NCBI RefSeq assembly: GCF_034931405.1 | Contig: NZ_JAYGHA010000026.1 | Span: 1-64,000, forward strand | Direction: 5' to 3' | Origin: RDYJ01 sp034931405 | GTDB taxonomy: Bacteria; Cyanobacteriota; Cyanobacteriia; Cyanobacteriales; Nostocaceae | DNA: 64,000 bases | Part shown: piece by piece, positions 32,783 to 42,154 of the stretch | Numbering within the stretch: the first letter of the stretch is position 1 | How the letters are laid out: the number at the start of each line of letters is the position of its first letter | Translations under genes and position numbers: made by a program | Notes under the pieces: model-generated | What the model was told of the DNA's origin: nothing | The model's database searches: none | The model's input: only the letters and a program-made list of their open reading frames with translations

Positions 32783-33796
32783 ATGCGTCCAAAATCTATC
32801 ATTCAACTCACGGAGAACCTAAAGCGTCCATCTGCGTTTGCAATCTCATTGATGAAAATGTTAACCCAATTTGAAAAATTACCCTTTTTGCAAAAATTAT
32901 GTTGGCAAAGAGAAAATACCGAAAATCTTACTCCTTTAGAAATACTGAGAATATATGAACGCGGGTGGCACTACCGGGGAGTTTTAGGCGACTTGAGCCA
33001 TACAGAAGCCTTATTTGTGCAACAATTAGCTCAATATTATCATTCATGGTTAGGCGCGAAAATGTTTGAGAGGGAATTTCATCAAAAAATTTTAAATGTT
33101 CTTAATCAATTAAAGGCTAATTTTTTATTAGAATGTGGCGCATATTTTGGCGGTGGGACTCTGATTAGTTTAAATCATGGAGAATATAGATTAAGCAAGG
33201 ATATAGATTTTCTCTGTTCTACTGGTACTGGCTACCGACTACTACGACAAAAAATAGCTGAAAATCAATATAATGCCCTTTTCAACACTCAAAATAATCT
33301 CAACCTACCTGGAGAAATTAAAGCTGACCAGTACGGAATAAGATTTGCCATTATAGTTGATGAAACCCTGATTAAATTTGAGATAATTATGGAAGGACGG
33401 ATTGAATTGGGAGAAGCAAATTATCCCAGTTGGTCGCCTGTCCCATGCTTAAATCAAATTGACAGTTTTGCAGAAAAACTTTTAGCTAATTCTGACAGAT
33501 GGAATGATTCCTCAGTAGAGTCGAGAGATTTGATTGATTTGGCTATTCAAAGGCTCAATTCTCCCATTCCTCAAGCAGCTATTGAGAAGGCAGAATCAGC
33601 TTATCCTGTAATTGAACCTTTAAAAAAAGCGATACTTTTTTTCCAAAATCACCCCAATTATCGAGACAAATGTTTTACGGCTTTGCGAATTGCCGAACCC
33701 AGTAAAATTATTGATGGTATTGATTTAATGGCGACTGATTTCGACTTAAAAAAGACACATAGAACCTTTAGCGAATTTCAACAAGACGGGAAATGA
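32783..33796 (+). CDS. AbiEii-like nucleotidyltransferase
   Basis: 337 residues. The nucleotidyltransferase core has YFGGGTLISLNHGEYRLSKD and IDFL (GG-T...D-x-D type metal site, about residues 120-142), FEIIMEGRIELGEA and DSFAEKLLANSDRW with the conserved Lys. This is the fold of AbiEii/AbiGii and MenT toxins. About 100 residues precede it. No AbiEi antitoxin gene is adjacent. The stop overlaps the start of a 70-codon gene (ATGA at 33,792-33,796), so that small gene may be the partner. Confidence 0.75.
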   Translation: MRPKSIIQLTENLKRPSAFAISLMKMLTQFEKLPFLQKLCWQRENTENLTPLEILRIYERGWHYRGVLGDLSHTEALFVQQLAQYYHSWLGAKMFEREFHQKILNVLNQLKANFLLECGAYFGGGTLISLNHGEYRLSKDIDFLCSTGTGYRLLRQKIAENQYNALFNTQNNLNLPGEIKADQYGIRFAIIVDETLIKFEIIMEGRIELGEANYPSWSPVPCLNQIDSFAEKLLANSDRWNDSSVESRDLIDLAIQRLNSPIPQAAIEKAESAYPVIEPLKKAILFFQNHPNYRDKCFTALRIAEPSKIIDGIDLMATDFDLKKTHRTFSEFQQDGK

Positions 33797-34004
33797 CAAT
33801 TAATCGCTTTTCTTCCCGGCGAAAAAAACAGCAGAGTTTCCCCTGATCTGTTGTGGAAGCTTTGAAGTTGTCAATTTGGTAGACAAGGTTTACTCCACAG
33901 GAGTTAAACTCACAACTTTAGCGATGGCAGAACTTGAAACACAAATTCACCGCCTCCCCCATGTCAAAAAATGGTTTGTGGAAATTTTTACTAAACCAGC
34001 ATAG
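33792..34004 (+). CDS. Small unknown gene coupled to the AbiEii-like gene
   Basis: 70 codons starting inside the stop of the AbiEii-like gene (ATGA). The product is basic at the start (TINRFSSRRKKQQ) and helical at the end (MAELETQIHRLPHVKKWFVE). I recognise no family. The overlap argues for a real, translationally coupled gene, possibly an antitoxin; a decayed transposase end is the alternative. Confidence 0.4.
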
Positions 34005-34034
34005 TTATTGGATCATCTTTTTTGTGGAGTTCTC

Positions 34035-34610
34035 TTATTCAGTTTCCAACCCAACACCATCATAAAGCATTTCAATCGGAAATTCAAATTCAATACTTGA
34101 TAAAGTGATGATATCTCCAGTAGTGTAAGGATAATAAAGCCACATTCTTCCTTCTCCTCGACAATAACGTTCAACGGATATTTTTTCAGAATCAATCAAG
34201 ATATATTCTTGTAAACTAGGCATTGTTAAATAATATCTGAATTTTTCCCCTCTATCTTTACTGCTTGTACCAGGAGAAAGAACTTCCACAATTAATTTAG
34301 GATTTTGAATAAATTTGCGGGCGTTGAGGTCTTCAGGGTGACAACTAACGATAAGATCAGGATAGAAATATGGGCTTTTAGAGGTAACTTGGACTTTTAC
34401 ATCTGATACATTGACTCGACAACCTCTAGGACGGAGATGAGAGTATAAAGGTCTGTAAAGATTGAGAGCAATATCATTATGGGGAATTGTACCACCAGTC
34501 ATGGCAAAAACTTCGCCGTTGATATATTCATAGCGAATATCTTGGTTAAGTTCCCATGCGAGATATTCCTCAATGGTCATTTTTTGCGGTTGTTGGGGAA
34601 TGGCTATCAT
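34035..34610 (-). CDS. Uma2-family (DUF820) nuclease-like protein
   Basis: About 191 residues from the ATG giving MIAIPQQPQKMTIEEYLAWE, the common Uma2 N-terminus; the frame is open a further 23 codons but those residues do not fit the family. Core blocks: RYEYINGEVFAMTGGTIPHN, SPYFYPDLIVSCHP, PKLIVEVLSPGTSSKDRGEK and LQEYILIDSEKISVE. All catalytic-type positions (D, E-x-L, D-R-G-x-K) are present. Third Uma2 gene of the element. Confidence 0.88.
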   Translation of the reverse strand: MIAIPQQPQKMTIEEYLAWELNQDIRYEYINGEVFAMTGGTIPHNDIALNLYRPLYSHLRPRGCRVNVSDVKVQVTSKSPYFYPDLIVSCHPEDLNARKFIQNPKLIVEVLSPGTSSKDRGEKFRYYLTMPSLQEYILIDSEKISVERYCRGEGRMWLYYPYTTGDIITLSSIEFEFPIEMLYDGVGLETE

Positions 34611-35024
34611 ATCAGGATTTTTTAAGTTTGTTTTGATTATAGCAACTTCCAAAAATATCCATATTGATGATGTCTGCAATTAAATTTGCCTATGTATTTC
34701 ATTAGACATACGGTAAACAAAAATGTACAGTCGAGAATTGCTTACAAATACTCATCAACAATATTATAAATCCATAATATATTTTAATCGGTTGGATGTG
34801 TTAATGATTTCAGCGATTTTGTTTTTGTCAGTAAAGGATATTTCTGCCATGATTTTGGTTAAAATGCGATCGCCTACAATATAACATTTACGCCAATTTA
34901 CGAGTCATAGGCGATCGCTACTAAGTTACAATAAGTCAGTATAGAAGAAACACCATTACTTACTCAGCTGGAAAGGTGCTGAATTTTTCACCAACCTGTT
35001 ATTTTTCTGATGAAACAGGTGATT
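34611..35024. other. Gene-free stretch in the element
   Basis: About 410 bp. It holds two HIP1-like sites (34,867 and 34,911) and a 28-codon minus-strand frame ending near 34,768 (MAEISFTDKNKIAEIIN...), which could be a relic of a small antitoxin but is too short to call. Confidence 0.4.
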
Positions 35025-35630
35025 TTAATTTTTGTGGGGCAGGGAGGAATGGTGTACAACAATACGCAATTTACCATTCTTGTCCTTGACGAACTTCCAG
35101 GTCTTGTCCACAGTCGTTACTTTACCATTGTTGTCAGTAATTAAGACATTACCCATTGTTGTAGCCACATTACCAACAATGAAGACTCCAGCGTTGCGAA
35201 TTTCCGCCTTTCGCCATCCTTTGAGAGCAAAGCCGTTATCATTAGGGAAAGACGGATCGCCACCTACGAAATAGGCCAATGCACCTTCGCGTGTGGTGCG
35301 GAAAGTCTGTGGTGTCTGTGTCAGAGTCGGCTTGAACAACACTGCTCCGAACTGGTAACCATAGGCTTGATCGATAACCTTTTTAGCCAACGCCTTAGCT
35401 GCGGCTTTTCCCTTCTCATCGTGGGTGGTGGAAATTGCAACTAATGCGTCGCCCCAGGCTTTTTGGGCTGCTAGGACTTCAGACTCAGTGATGGTCATAT
35501 TGACTACTGAAGTGTTGGGGGTTGATGAGGTTTGACCAATAATGATGTTATTAACTTGAGCTTTGGCCATTGATGGAGCAGCAGCTAAGAAGGCAATAGC
35601 AGCAGCTGTGACAGAAAGATTAATTTGCAT
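35025..35630 (-). CDS. Secreted protein of unknown function, SnoaL-like fold suspected
   Basis: About 201 residues from the ATG giving MQINLSVTAAAIAFLAAAPS. This is a signal peptide with likely cleavage after SMAKA, so the protein is periplasmic or outer-membrane associated. The mature part (ESEVLAAQKAWGDALVAIS ... VVHHSSLPHKN) with a conserved Trp/His pattern resembles SnoaL/NTF2-like small-molecule domains. Ligand and function unknown. A seven-codon longer start at 35,651 is possible but would spoil the signal peptide. Confidence 0.6.
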   Translation of the reverse strand: MQINLSVTAAAIAFLAAAPSMAKAQVNNIIIGQTSSTPNTSVVNMTITESEVLAAQKAWGDALVAISTTHDEKGKAAAKALAKKVIDQAYGYQFGAVLFKPTLTQTPQTFRTTREGALAYFVGGDPSFPNDNGFALKGWRKAEIRNAGVFIVGNVATTMGNVLITDNNGKVTTVDKTWKFVKDKNGKLRIVVHHSSLPHKN

Positions 35631-35926
35631 ACTTATAGAGAAACCTATCATTAACCAAACTTAATGAACACAGTCAACCAGATTAGATATCTGGTGAAAA
35701 TTATCGTAGGGACAGTTGATAATTTTGTCTCTACTATATTTATAGATGCCTCTAGATGTTTATTGTTTCAATAAAAGCTATTAAAATGCTACTGATTTTT
35801 ATAAAATGCTATAACATTTACTTATCATTCATAAGAGATAACTGACGGTTAGTTGTCACATCTCATAGAGAAGGTATCGCTTGTTGGGATCTATGGGTGC
35901 GATCGCTCTCAACTCTATAATATTTC

Positions 35927-36683
35927 TCATTCAGATAAAATAATTGCAGCTAATCGTTTCTCAACTTCTTGAATATAATCTTTTAAACCCGTATCAACTC
36001 CTCTTTCTCGTAGATATTTTAAATTTGTCTCTTCCCAACACTGCTTTTCCCGTTCCATATCATTTCCTGTAAGTTGTTCAACAACTACTTTTACATTTCT
36101 CATTCGTTCAGCTTCTTTCTCAGAAGTAGCACGTAATCTGTGAGACTCTATGCAAGGATCAAAACTCAATTTATTTTTGATTTCTTCGAGAATTTGTTCC
36201 TCTTGTTGATTAGATGGAATAAACCCATTTAAAACCCATGCTTCACGTTTTGGATCAGCCGCACCAATGATAATTTCTAATTTCGGTGTTTTATTAATAT
36301 GTTCTGAACGTGCTTGTTCAATTCCTTCTTTACGTTCCGGTTGATTATCTAAATCACGGATAAATATAACAGCTTTAATATGTCGTCTCTTTTGCAGAAA
36401 ACGTACTAAATTAAGAATCTTGATAGATGCTGCTCCATCAGCTTTTAAAGGCACACCCTTACTATCATGACCGAGAAATCTGGAAGGTTTATATTTTATT
36501 TGTGATTTTGCATCATCAATGATTTTGATAATGTCTCTCCAACATGAATATTCTGTTCCTGACTCTAAAACAGTCCACTGAATCATCTAACCAATCGAAT
36601 TTTTCCTGCAAAACTCGCTCGGCTAATTTAGTCGCTGTTCTAGAATCTGCACCACTTTCAACTATGACAATAAACTCAATCAC
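35927..36683 (-). pseudogene. TOPRIM-like (DUF4276-type) protein gene, frameshifted
   Basis: The natural start is a GTG at 36,683 overlapping the end of the ATPase gene; it reads IEFIVIVESGADSRTATKLA up to DWLDDS, then continuation is only possible in another frame from 36,586 (IQWTVLESGTEYSCW). Together the two pieces give a continuous family sequence, with VESGAD (Glu), AVIFIRDLDNQPER (Asp-x-Asp) and the end GLKDYIQEVEKRL. A short deletion near 36,583-36,590 explains the shift. Such proteins pair with AAA_21 ATPases in putative phage-defence operons. Probably inactive now. Confidence 0.65.
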
Positions 36684-36966
36684 TGACTTCTCCTTCTACC
36701 ACCCAATCTTCACCTTCAGCATCCCAAAATTCACCAGTTGTTAAGGTTTCTTTTGCCCATTCTACATCAGGATGTTCATCCAACCGTTTAGCAATTGTGA
36801 AACCTGATTTACTGTTATTTAAGATGTGGACTTGAGAAGGAGCAAGTGCATCAATTGTTTTACCAGCACTGTTTTTTCCTACAATTCCATGTAATCGGGA
36901 ATTATCAAAATTGACTTCTGTAGATTTATGGCTTTTGAAATTATGAAGTATGAGTTTTTCTAGCAT
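36676..36966 (-). pseudogene. AAA_21-type ATPase gene with large internal deletion
   Basis: The first 37 residues (MLEKLILHNFKSHKSTEVNF ... GIVGKNSAGKT) are the N-terminus and Walker A of an OLD/RecF-like ATPase. The next residue already belongs to the C-terminal end (IDALAPSQVHILNNSKSGFT ... TGEFWDAEGEDWV). Signature, Walker B and most of the protein, about 250-300 residues, are missing. The junction is in frame. It overlaps the TOPRIM-like gene by 8 bases, as in an intact two-gene operon. Confidence 0.7.
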
Positions 36967-36977
36967 ATTTTTATAGA

Positions 36978-37202
36978 TCACAATAATTCAGGAATATGTT
37001 CATTTTCATAGTTTTCAATTAATGCACCAATGACTTCCATAAGAGATGCGAGAGGATGAGTTTCATCTTCACCAATTTGATCAATAAGAGCATCAAGTAT
37101 CTCAACTAAGTGTTCATATTCCGCTTCTGTGTGAGGGACAAAAACATTTTCGGTAATGGATGACCAAGCAGTGATAGTTTGATTGATGTTTAAACTTTGC
37201 AT
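36978..37202 (-). CDS. Antitoxin-like partner of HigB
   Basis: 74 residues, acidic, with FVPHTEAEYEHLVEILDALI and HPLASLMEVIGALIENYENE, the N-terminal pattern of HigA-type antitoxins. No helix-turn-helix is present; the protein stops at HIPELL, right before the ATPase remnant. Either it is the short form or its DNA-binding end was lost. It starts in a TAATG overlap with the toxin stop, so it is co-translated. Confidence 0.65.
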   Translation of the reverse strand: MQSLNINQTITAWSSITENVFVPHTEAEYEHLVEILDALIDQIGEDETHPLASLMEVIGALIENYENEHIPELL

Positions 37203-37489
37203 TATTCTTTCCATTTTCCTTGATCATATTCTGGATGAGTTAACACTGCACGAATATAGATTTTTTGGCGGTTGTAGTGAATTGCAGCAATGAGTCTAAT
37301 TTTGTTACCACCAATGTTAAATACTGTTAATTTACCAACTTGATCTGCTGATGGAAACATTTCCCGGAGTTCTACAAATGAGGTAAATTCATTTTCCTTT
37401 ACTAATTGATACCACTGAGATAGAGCATTTTTTGTATCTGAATGGATTTTAGCAAATTCATTCAACCGTTTGCGAGTAATAACGTGCAT
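37202..37489 (-). CDS. higB: HigB-family toxin (mRNA interferase)
   Basis: 95 residues. Start MHVITRKRLNEFAKIHSDTK, middle FPSADQVGKLTVFNIGGNKI and end YIRAVLTHPEYDQGKWKE fit HigB of the RelE superfamily, which cuts mRNA on the ribosome. The conserved Arg (GGNKIRLIA), His and Tyr near the C-terminus are present. The toxin gene comes first, typical of higBA order, followed by the antitoxin with a TAATG overlap. Confidence 0.8.
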   Translation of the reverse strand: MHVITRKRLNEFAKIHSDTKNALSQWYQLVKENEFTSFVELREMFPSADQVGKLTVFNIGGNKIRLIAAIHYNRQKIYIRAVLTHPEYDQGKWKE

Positions 37490-37622
37490 CTAAAAAACCC
37501 TGATATCTTAATAATTCTATCATCTTTCCATATTTAGGATATTTGAGATTTTGGTGCGATCGCTCTTTAGGGTTTGGGAAGTGAGATTACACACACGGTA
37601 TTTATAATTCTTTTCAAGAATC

Positions 37623-38786
37623 CTAGTCCTCATAGATCCAATCAGGTTCTACCTCTCCAAAATCAATGACATCAGGTGTTTTCATCTCAATTTCAACATC
37701 ATTTACCTCAAATTCTGCGCCAATTTTATTCAAATCACCTACAAATGAAACTAAAATATCTACATCCAAATTAGTTTGAATATTGTTACTACTACTCCCC
37801 ATTGAAACATAATCTCTATCTATAGAATCCCACACAGAAAATGAAAAACTACACTCGATATTGACATCAATGCTCAATTTTGATTCAACTACCAACATAT
37901 TATCATCTAAGTTCACGGGTCTAAATATTATATTAGGAGGATCAATTAGCATAAATTCAAAGTCATTGAGACTTATTTCTGTTGATTCTAATTCCCAATA
38001 AAAGCCAGAATTTGCTTCTGGACTAATATCAATATCACTTATTTTATACTCCAAAGCATTAGTAATAGCTTGTTGTACATTATCAAGCTCACCTTTTTCA
38101 TACCTTTCTGACAAATATCTACATATATCATCAGCATCTTGAAGTTGGAATAATCCTAGAGCTACAGCAAAATCATCAACATAAATAAGTCTGTCTGAAC
38201 CCTCACACAAATTTTTCCAATCATTATCAGACGAAACAACACAAATTTTTGTTTTGTTTTTATTAGCCCAGTTTTCTAAAGAAATCAAAGCAATAGCATC
38301 AGGAAATTCATTTTTCTTCTTACCTGTTTCTGAAAATGGAGGTTTTGCTTGAAAGTATTTGTCTATTAAATCACCAATCATTACATTGTCTTGAGCATTA
38401 ATTATCTCTAAAGACGTAGCCTTTTCAAAATTACTGAATCTCTCAAATGTGAATTCTTGTGGTTTATAATCACCAAAAATAGAGTTTTTTATTTTTTCAA
38501 GTTCCTCATCCTTAATATGCCAGTGTTACTTTGCTTGCTTGAGAGATTTGTCAATGTTGCTGTGTGCGTCTTTTGCTTTCTCTGTTAGATGTGATATTGT
38601 CTCTTTTTTGACAACTTCAGAAAGAATGAATCTTGTAGCACTATCTCGAAATTGTTCTAGTTGCTTAAGTAAACCTGACTCTAACCGCAGCCCCTGAGCA
38701 TCAAAAATAGATGTATCGAGGGTAATAGCTCCAACTTTACCCGTTCTGACAAGATTTTTAAGTTTGTCTATTTCTCTTAGTTCCAT
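37623..38786 (-). pseudogene. PIN-like (DUF4935-type) protein gene with in-frame stop
   Basis: The first 86 codons (38,786-38,529) carry VGAITLDTSIFDAQGLRLES, a PIN-like first Asp. A TAA at 38,526-38,528 follows, then the same frame continues with HWHIKDEELEKIKNSIFG to the stop at 37,623. The distal part holds FPDAIALISLENWANKNK and ICVVSSDNDWKNL, the remaining PIN acidic residues. Total 387 codons apart from the stop. A single CAA-to-TAA change would explain it. The C-terminal 150 residues are beta-rich. Confidence 0.7.
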
Positions 38787-39018
38787 ATAGGTAAAATACT
38801 GGTAGATATCAATTCAAGAAATCATTATATTATATCACTCTATTTTTAACTCCGTATTTTTCATCCTTATTAATACAATTAAATTTCTATTATTCACCAA
38901 CTAAATTTAATTACACATTTTAACTTTTTTAAAAAATAATGACAACTTGCCAATAATTATGTAAAATAATATTATTCTTAGCTACTTAACACTAGGTTTA
39001 TAAAAAGGAAAAACTGTT

Positions 39019-39243
39019 ATGCAAAAGCGGATAACTATTCATCCAGATATTTGCAATGGAAAACCTGTTATTACTAACACTCGAATTTCTGTACAAACAA
39101 TTATGGAATTTTTAGGTGCAGGAGATTCTATCGAAGAAATTTTGGAAGAATACCCATCTTTAGAAAGAGAAGATATTTATGCTTGTATCCAATTCGCAGC
39201 AAAATTGATGGGGAATCATTACGAAGTGAGAAAAATTGCATGA
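39019..39243 (+). CDS. DUF433-family antitoxin
   Basis: 74 residues with the DUF433 pattern: RITIHPDICNGKPVITNTRI, SVQTIMEFLGAG and EEILEEYPSLEREDIYACIQ, a winged-helix-like domain. It precedes and overlaps a DUF5615 PIN-like gene by ATGA, the common pairing in cyanobacteria and interpreted as a VapBC-like toxin-antitoxin unit. An AAAAGGAAA ribosome site precedes the ATG. Confidence 0.88.
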   Translation: MQKRITIHPDICNGKPVITNTRISVQTIMEFLGAGDSIEEILEEYPSLEREDIYACIQFAAKLMGNHYEVRKIA

Positions 39244-39581
39244 ATGGGTTTTTATTTGATGAAAATCTCCCCACTAAAATCCAATTTACTCCATCTTTAC
39301 CCATCATTCATGTTTCTATTTTAGGGAATAGTCCAAGTGATACCCAAATCTGGGAGTATGCAAAGGAAAAAGAATTGGTGATTGTTACTAAAGATGCAGA
39401 TTTTTCAGATCGGTTGATGGTTGATTCTTCTCCACCTAAAATAGTGCATCTACGTTTTGGAAATATGCGAAAACGTGAATTTCACTCATTTCTAGCTAAA
39501 GTTTGGACAGAGATTGAAATGTTAGTCACTGATCACAAGCTAATCAATGTTTATTCAGATCAAATTGAAGCATTTAAATAG
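39240..39581 (+). CDS. DUF5615 PIN-like toxin candidate
   Basis: 113 residues. LFDENLPTKIQ gives the first acidic pair, LVIVTKDADFSDR the second Asp pair, and KIVHLRFGNMRKREF a conserved Arg/Asn block. These define the DUF5615 branch of PIN-like nucleases. The ATG overlaps the stop of the DUF433 gene. Both genes of this unit appear intact, unlike the neighbouring PIN and ATPase genes. Confidence 0.88.
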   Translation: MNGFLFDENLPTKIQFTPSLPIIHVSILGNSPSDTQIWEYAKEKELVIVTKDADFSDRLMVDSSPPKIVHLRFGNMRKREFHSFLAKVWTEIEMLVTDHKLINVYSDQIEAFK

Positions 39582-39597
39582 TGTTATGGTGCATTAC

Positions 39598-40899
39598 TTA
39601 ACTGCGTTTATAAACCATTTCCATCCTCAACTTCTCAACCTCAATCTTCAACCTTTCATTCTCCATTTTTAACCCCGTATTTTCATCCTTAATCAACTCC
39701 ACCTCATTCCGTTTACTCAAAGCCTGATTAATTGCCAACTTCCGCATATCTAAAGAGAACCAACGTTGATAAGTTTTCGTATGAATCTGCACACTATGAC
39801 CCAAATTATCCGCCGCAGCTTTAATAGGAACTCCCAAAATATGCGCTCTAATTGCCCAACCATGACGTAAATCATAAGGTTTAAAATCCAAACCAATTTT
39901 TCTAAACCACCAACTCACCCTTTGGATTAAAGCCGTGATTTCTGCATGATTATTCTGGTCTTTTTTACTAATGGCTATAGTCAACATTTCTAAATACTTA
40001 GGATTCCTTAAATCAAATTCATCAATCCATTCCTTATATAAAGGTAAAGCTTCCCTTTCACCAGTTTTACAATCTTTATCAACCTTCCAAGTTAAATCTA
40101 TATTTTCATCACTCAACCACCAATCAATATGAGGATTAACAAAAAGCTCACGGGGACGTAAACCAAAAACCGCCAACATTCCATAAGTCCAACGCCAAAG
40201 TTGCCAACTATCTTTCACATCTTGATTAACTTGTTTACCTCGATTATTCAGATATTTATCAAACTTGTAAAATCCCGTAACTATTTCCTTATCTGTAGGA
40301 ATATTTCGAGAATTACTTTCAGGAACTTTAGAATAATTAGTTAAATTAATTTCAATTTTAAAAAGTTGACAAAATACAGAAATAGCTCTCACAGCATTAT
40401 ATTTAGCCCATTCCTTATCTATTTTCTCAATTGCATTAATCAAAACTTCCCCAATTGCCAAATCATCAACTTTTGTATAACGCTTAATTCTAGAAAAATA
40501 ATAGAAAAAAGTATGTTCACTTTTAGTCGTGCGTTTATGGGTTTTAAAATATTCCTCCTCAAATTTTTCTAATAACTCACCAATAGTTTTTAACTCCTTT
40601 TTAATTGCCTCATTTCCCAAATATTTATCATTCCAAACAAAACTTTTTCTAGCAATTAACTTACCCAACTCATAAGCTTCTTCTTCCGCCGTTTTCAAGC
40701 CTGGTAAATTTGCCGGAATATTTAAACTGAGATTGTATTGCTTTTTTCCCGTTCCCCTTATATCCACATCTCCCGGTTTAATAGGTAAAGTTGCCCGTAA
40801 TTGCAGACATCCATTAGATTCTCTAATTGTTACCCTAACCTTCGCAGACTTCAAACGCAGATTTACTTGCTGTATTTCCTGTGTTAAATTTGGATTCAT
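39598..40899 (-). CDS. xisA: XisA-type tyrosine recombinase of the nifD element
   Basis: 433 residues. The C-terminal catalytic part shows the first Arg in VFGLRPRELF (about residue 230), the box II H-x-x-R-type segment FKPYDLRHGWAIRAHILG (about residue 345), the His in AADNLGHSVQIHTKTY, and the nucleophilic Tyr in HTKTYQRWFS (about residue 383). A coiled-coil tail follows. The AADNLGHS...HTKTYQRWF block is characteristic of XisA/XisC. XisA cuts the direct repeats and removes the element in differentiating heterocysts. The gene lies 4.3 kb inside the right border, and no excisionase was found. Confidence 0.9.
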   Translation of the reverse strand: MNPNLTQEIQQVNLRLKSAKVRVTIRESNGCLQLRATLPIKPGDVDIRGTGKKQYNLSLNIPANLPGLKTAEEEAYELGKLIARKSFVWNDKYLGNEAIKKELKTIGELLEKFEEEYFKTHKRTTKSEHTFFYYFSRIKRYTKVDDLAIGEVLINAIEKIDKEWAKYNAVRAISVFCQLFKIEINLTNYSKVPESNSRNIPTDKEIVTGFYKFDKYLNNRGKQVNQDVKDSWQLWRWTYGMLAVFGLRPRELFVNPHIDWWLSDENIDLTWKVDKDCKTGEREALPLYKEWIDEFDLRNPKYLEMLTIAISKKDQNNHAEITALIQRVSWWFRKIGLDFKPYDLRHGWAIRAHILGVPIKAAADNLGHSVQIHTKTYQRWFSLDMRKLAINQALSKRNEVELIKDENTGLKMENERLKIEVEKLRMEMVYKRS

Positions 40900-41099
40900 C
40901 TTGGTTTTTTTGTAGCGTTCGTGTAGCGTGCTGAAGACATTGGCTTCAAATGTAATTTTCTATTAGCTTATATTTAGCCAAAAAATAAATATGTCTAATG
41001 CAAACATAGTTTCTCGCTAACTTTTCTGAACTTTTACCCCAAAAGCAACAATTAAAGCCTATAATTTCTTTTTGATACAGGTTTTTATACAGAAATTCT

Positions 41100-42140
41100 A
41101 TGAATCTATCTGGTGCTGAGTTAAAAAAATTAGTGAATGCCATTATTAGTGCTTATCCCACTAAAGAGGATTTAGCAATGATGGTTCAGTTTGAATTAGC
41201 AGAAAATTTAGAGGCGATCGCCGGCGGTGGCAATCTTACCCAGTTAGTATTTAATCTAGTCACAAAATGGGCAATTCCTAGAGGCAAAATCTCCCTTCTA
41301 ATTATAGCAGCTTATGAAACAAATCCGGGTAATCCAGAACTCAAAGAATTTTATGAATCTATGGTTATCAAGAAACGGTTTATTGTAGATTCTGCCATCA
41401 AAAAACCAGATTTTGGACCCGATATTAACTGGCGTGGAGAAACCGATGAAATTCAACTCCAAAGTTGGCTACAACCTGAACCAGATTATTGGGATGTAGG
41501 ATTTTTAAAACGAGCTATCGCCCAATCATCTTCAGTTTGTCGGATTGAAATTCCGTCTCGTAATATTATGGGAACAGGAGTTTTAATTACTCCTAATAAA
41601 GTCCTGACTAACTATCATGTTTTAAAATATAGTGAAGAAGATAACCTAGAAAATAATGCTTTAAATGCCATTTTAAAATTTGGCTGCTTAACTTCAGATA
41701 ATAGAGTAGAAACCCAAGGTAAATCTTTTCAATTAGATAGAGAACACCCAATTTTATGCTCTAGTAAAACAGAAGATTTGGATTATGTTTTATTACAAGT
41801 AGAAGCGAAAATTACTCAAGCAACTGACATTAAACCTGCTCGTTGGGATAGTCAAAAATTACCTATAGAAAAGATGGGAATCAGTGTCCTACAACATCCT
41901 GAAGGAGACTCAATGAAATTATCAGTTAGTCAAGATGGTATTACAGGAGTTTACCAAAATAGTGGTTTAGTTCAATATGTGAATAAAACCGCTGTAGGAT
42001 CAAGTGGTTCACCTTGTTTTGATGAAAATTGGTATTTAGTAGCATTACATCATGCCCAAAAAGCGAAAACCTTTGGCTCAATTAGAGAGGGGATTTTATT
42101 TGCTAATATATATCAAGAAATTAAAGATTTTTTAAATTAA
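41100..42140 (+). CDS. EAD1 domain-trypsin-like protease
   Basis: 346 residues. Residues 1-85 are an effector-associated domain 1 (NLSGAELKKLVNAIISAYPT, AENLEAIAGGGNLTQLVF, ETNPGNPELKEF), a death-like adaptor module. From about 140 a trypsin-fold serine protease follows: His in VLTNYHVLKY, Asp in SKTEDLDYVLLQV, Ser in KTAVGSSGSPCFDENW. All three catalytic residues are present. EAD proteases are thought to be switched on when an EAD partner assembles, as in NTP-dependent conflict systems of multicellular bacteria. The partner here is probably the EAD1-TPR membrane protein two genes downstream. Diverges from xisA. Confidence 0.85.
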   Translation: MNLSGAELKKLVNAIISAYPTKEDLAMMVQFELAENLEAIAGGGNLTQLVFNLVTKWAIPRGKISLLIIAAYETNPGNPELKEFYESMVIKKRFIVDSAIKKPDFGPDINWRGETDEIQLQSWLQPEPDYWDVGFLKRAIAQSSSVCRIEIPSRNIMGTGVLITPNKVLTNYHVLKYSEEDNLENNALNAILKFGCLTSDNRVETQGKSFQLDREHPILCSSKTEDLDYVLLQVEAKITQATDIKPARWDSQKLPIEKMGISVLQHPEGDSMKLSVSQDGITGVYQNSGLVQYVNKTAVGSSGSPCFDENWYLVALHHAQKAKTFGSIREGILFANIYQEIKDFLN

Positions 42141-42154
42141 TTTAAGGAGCTACT

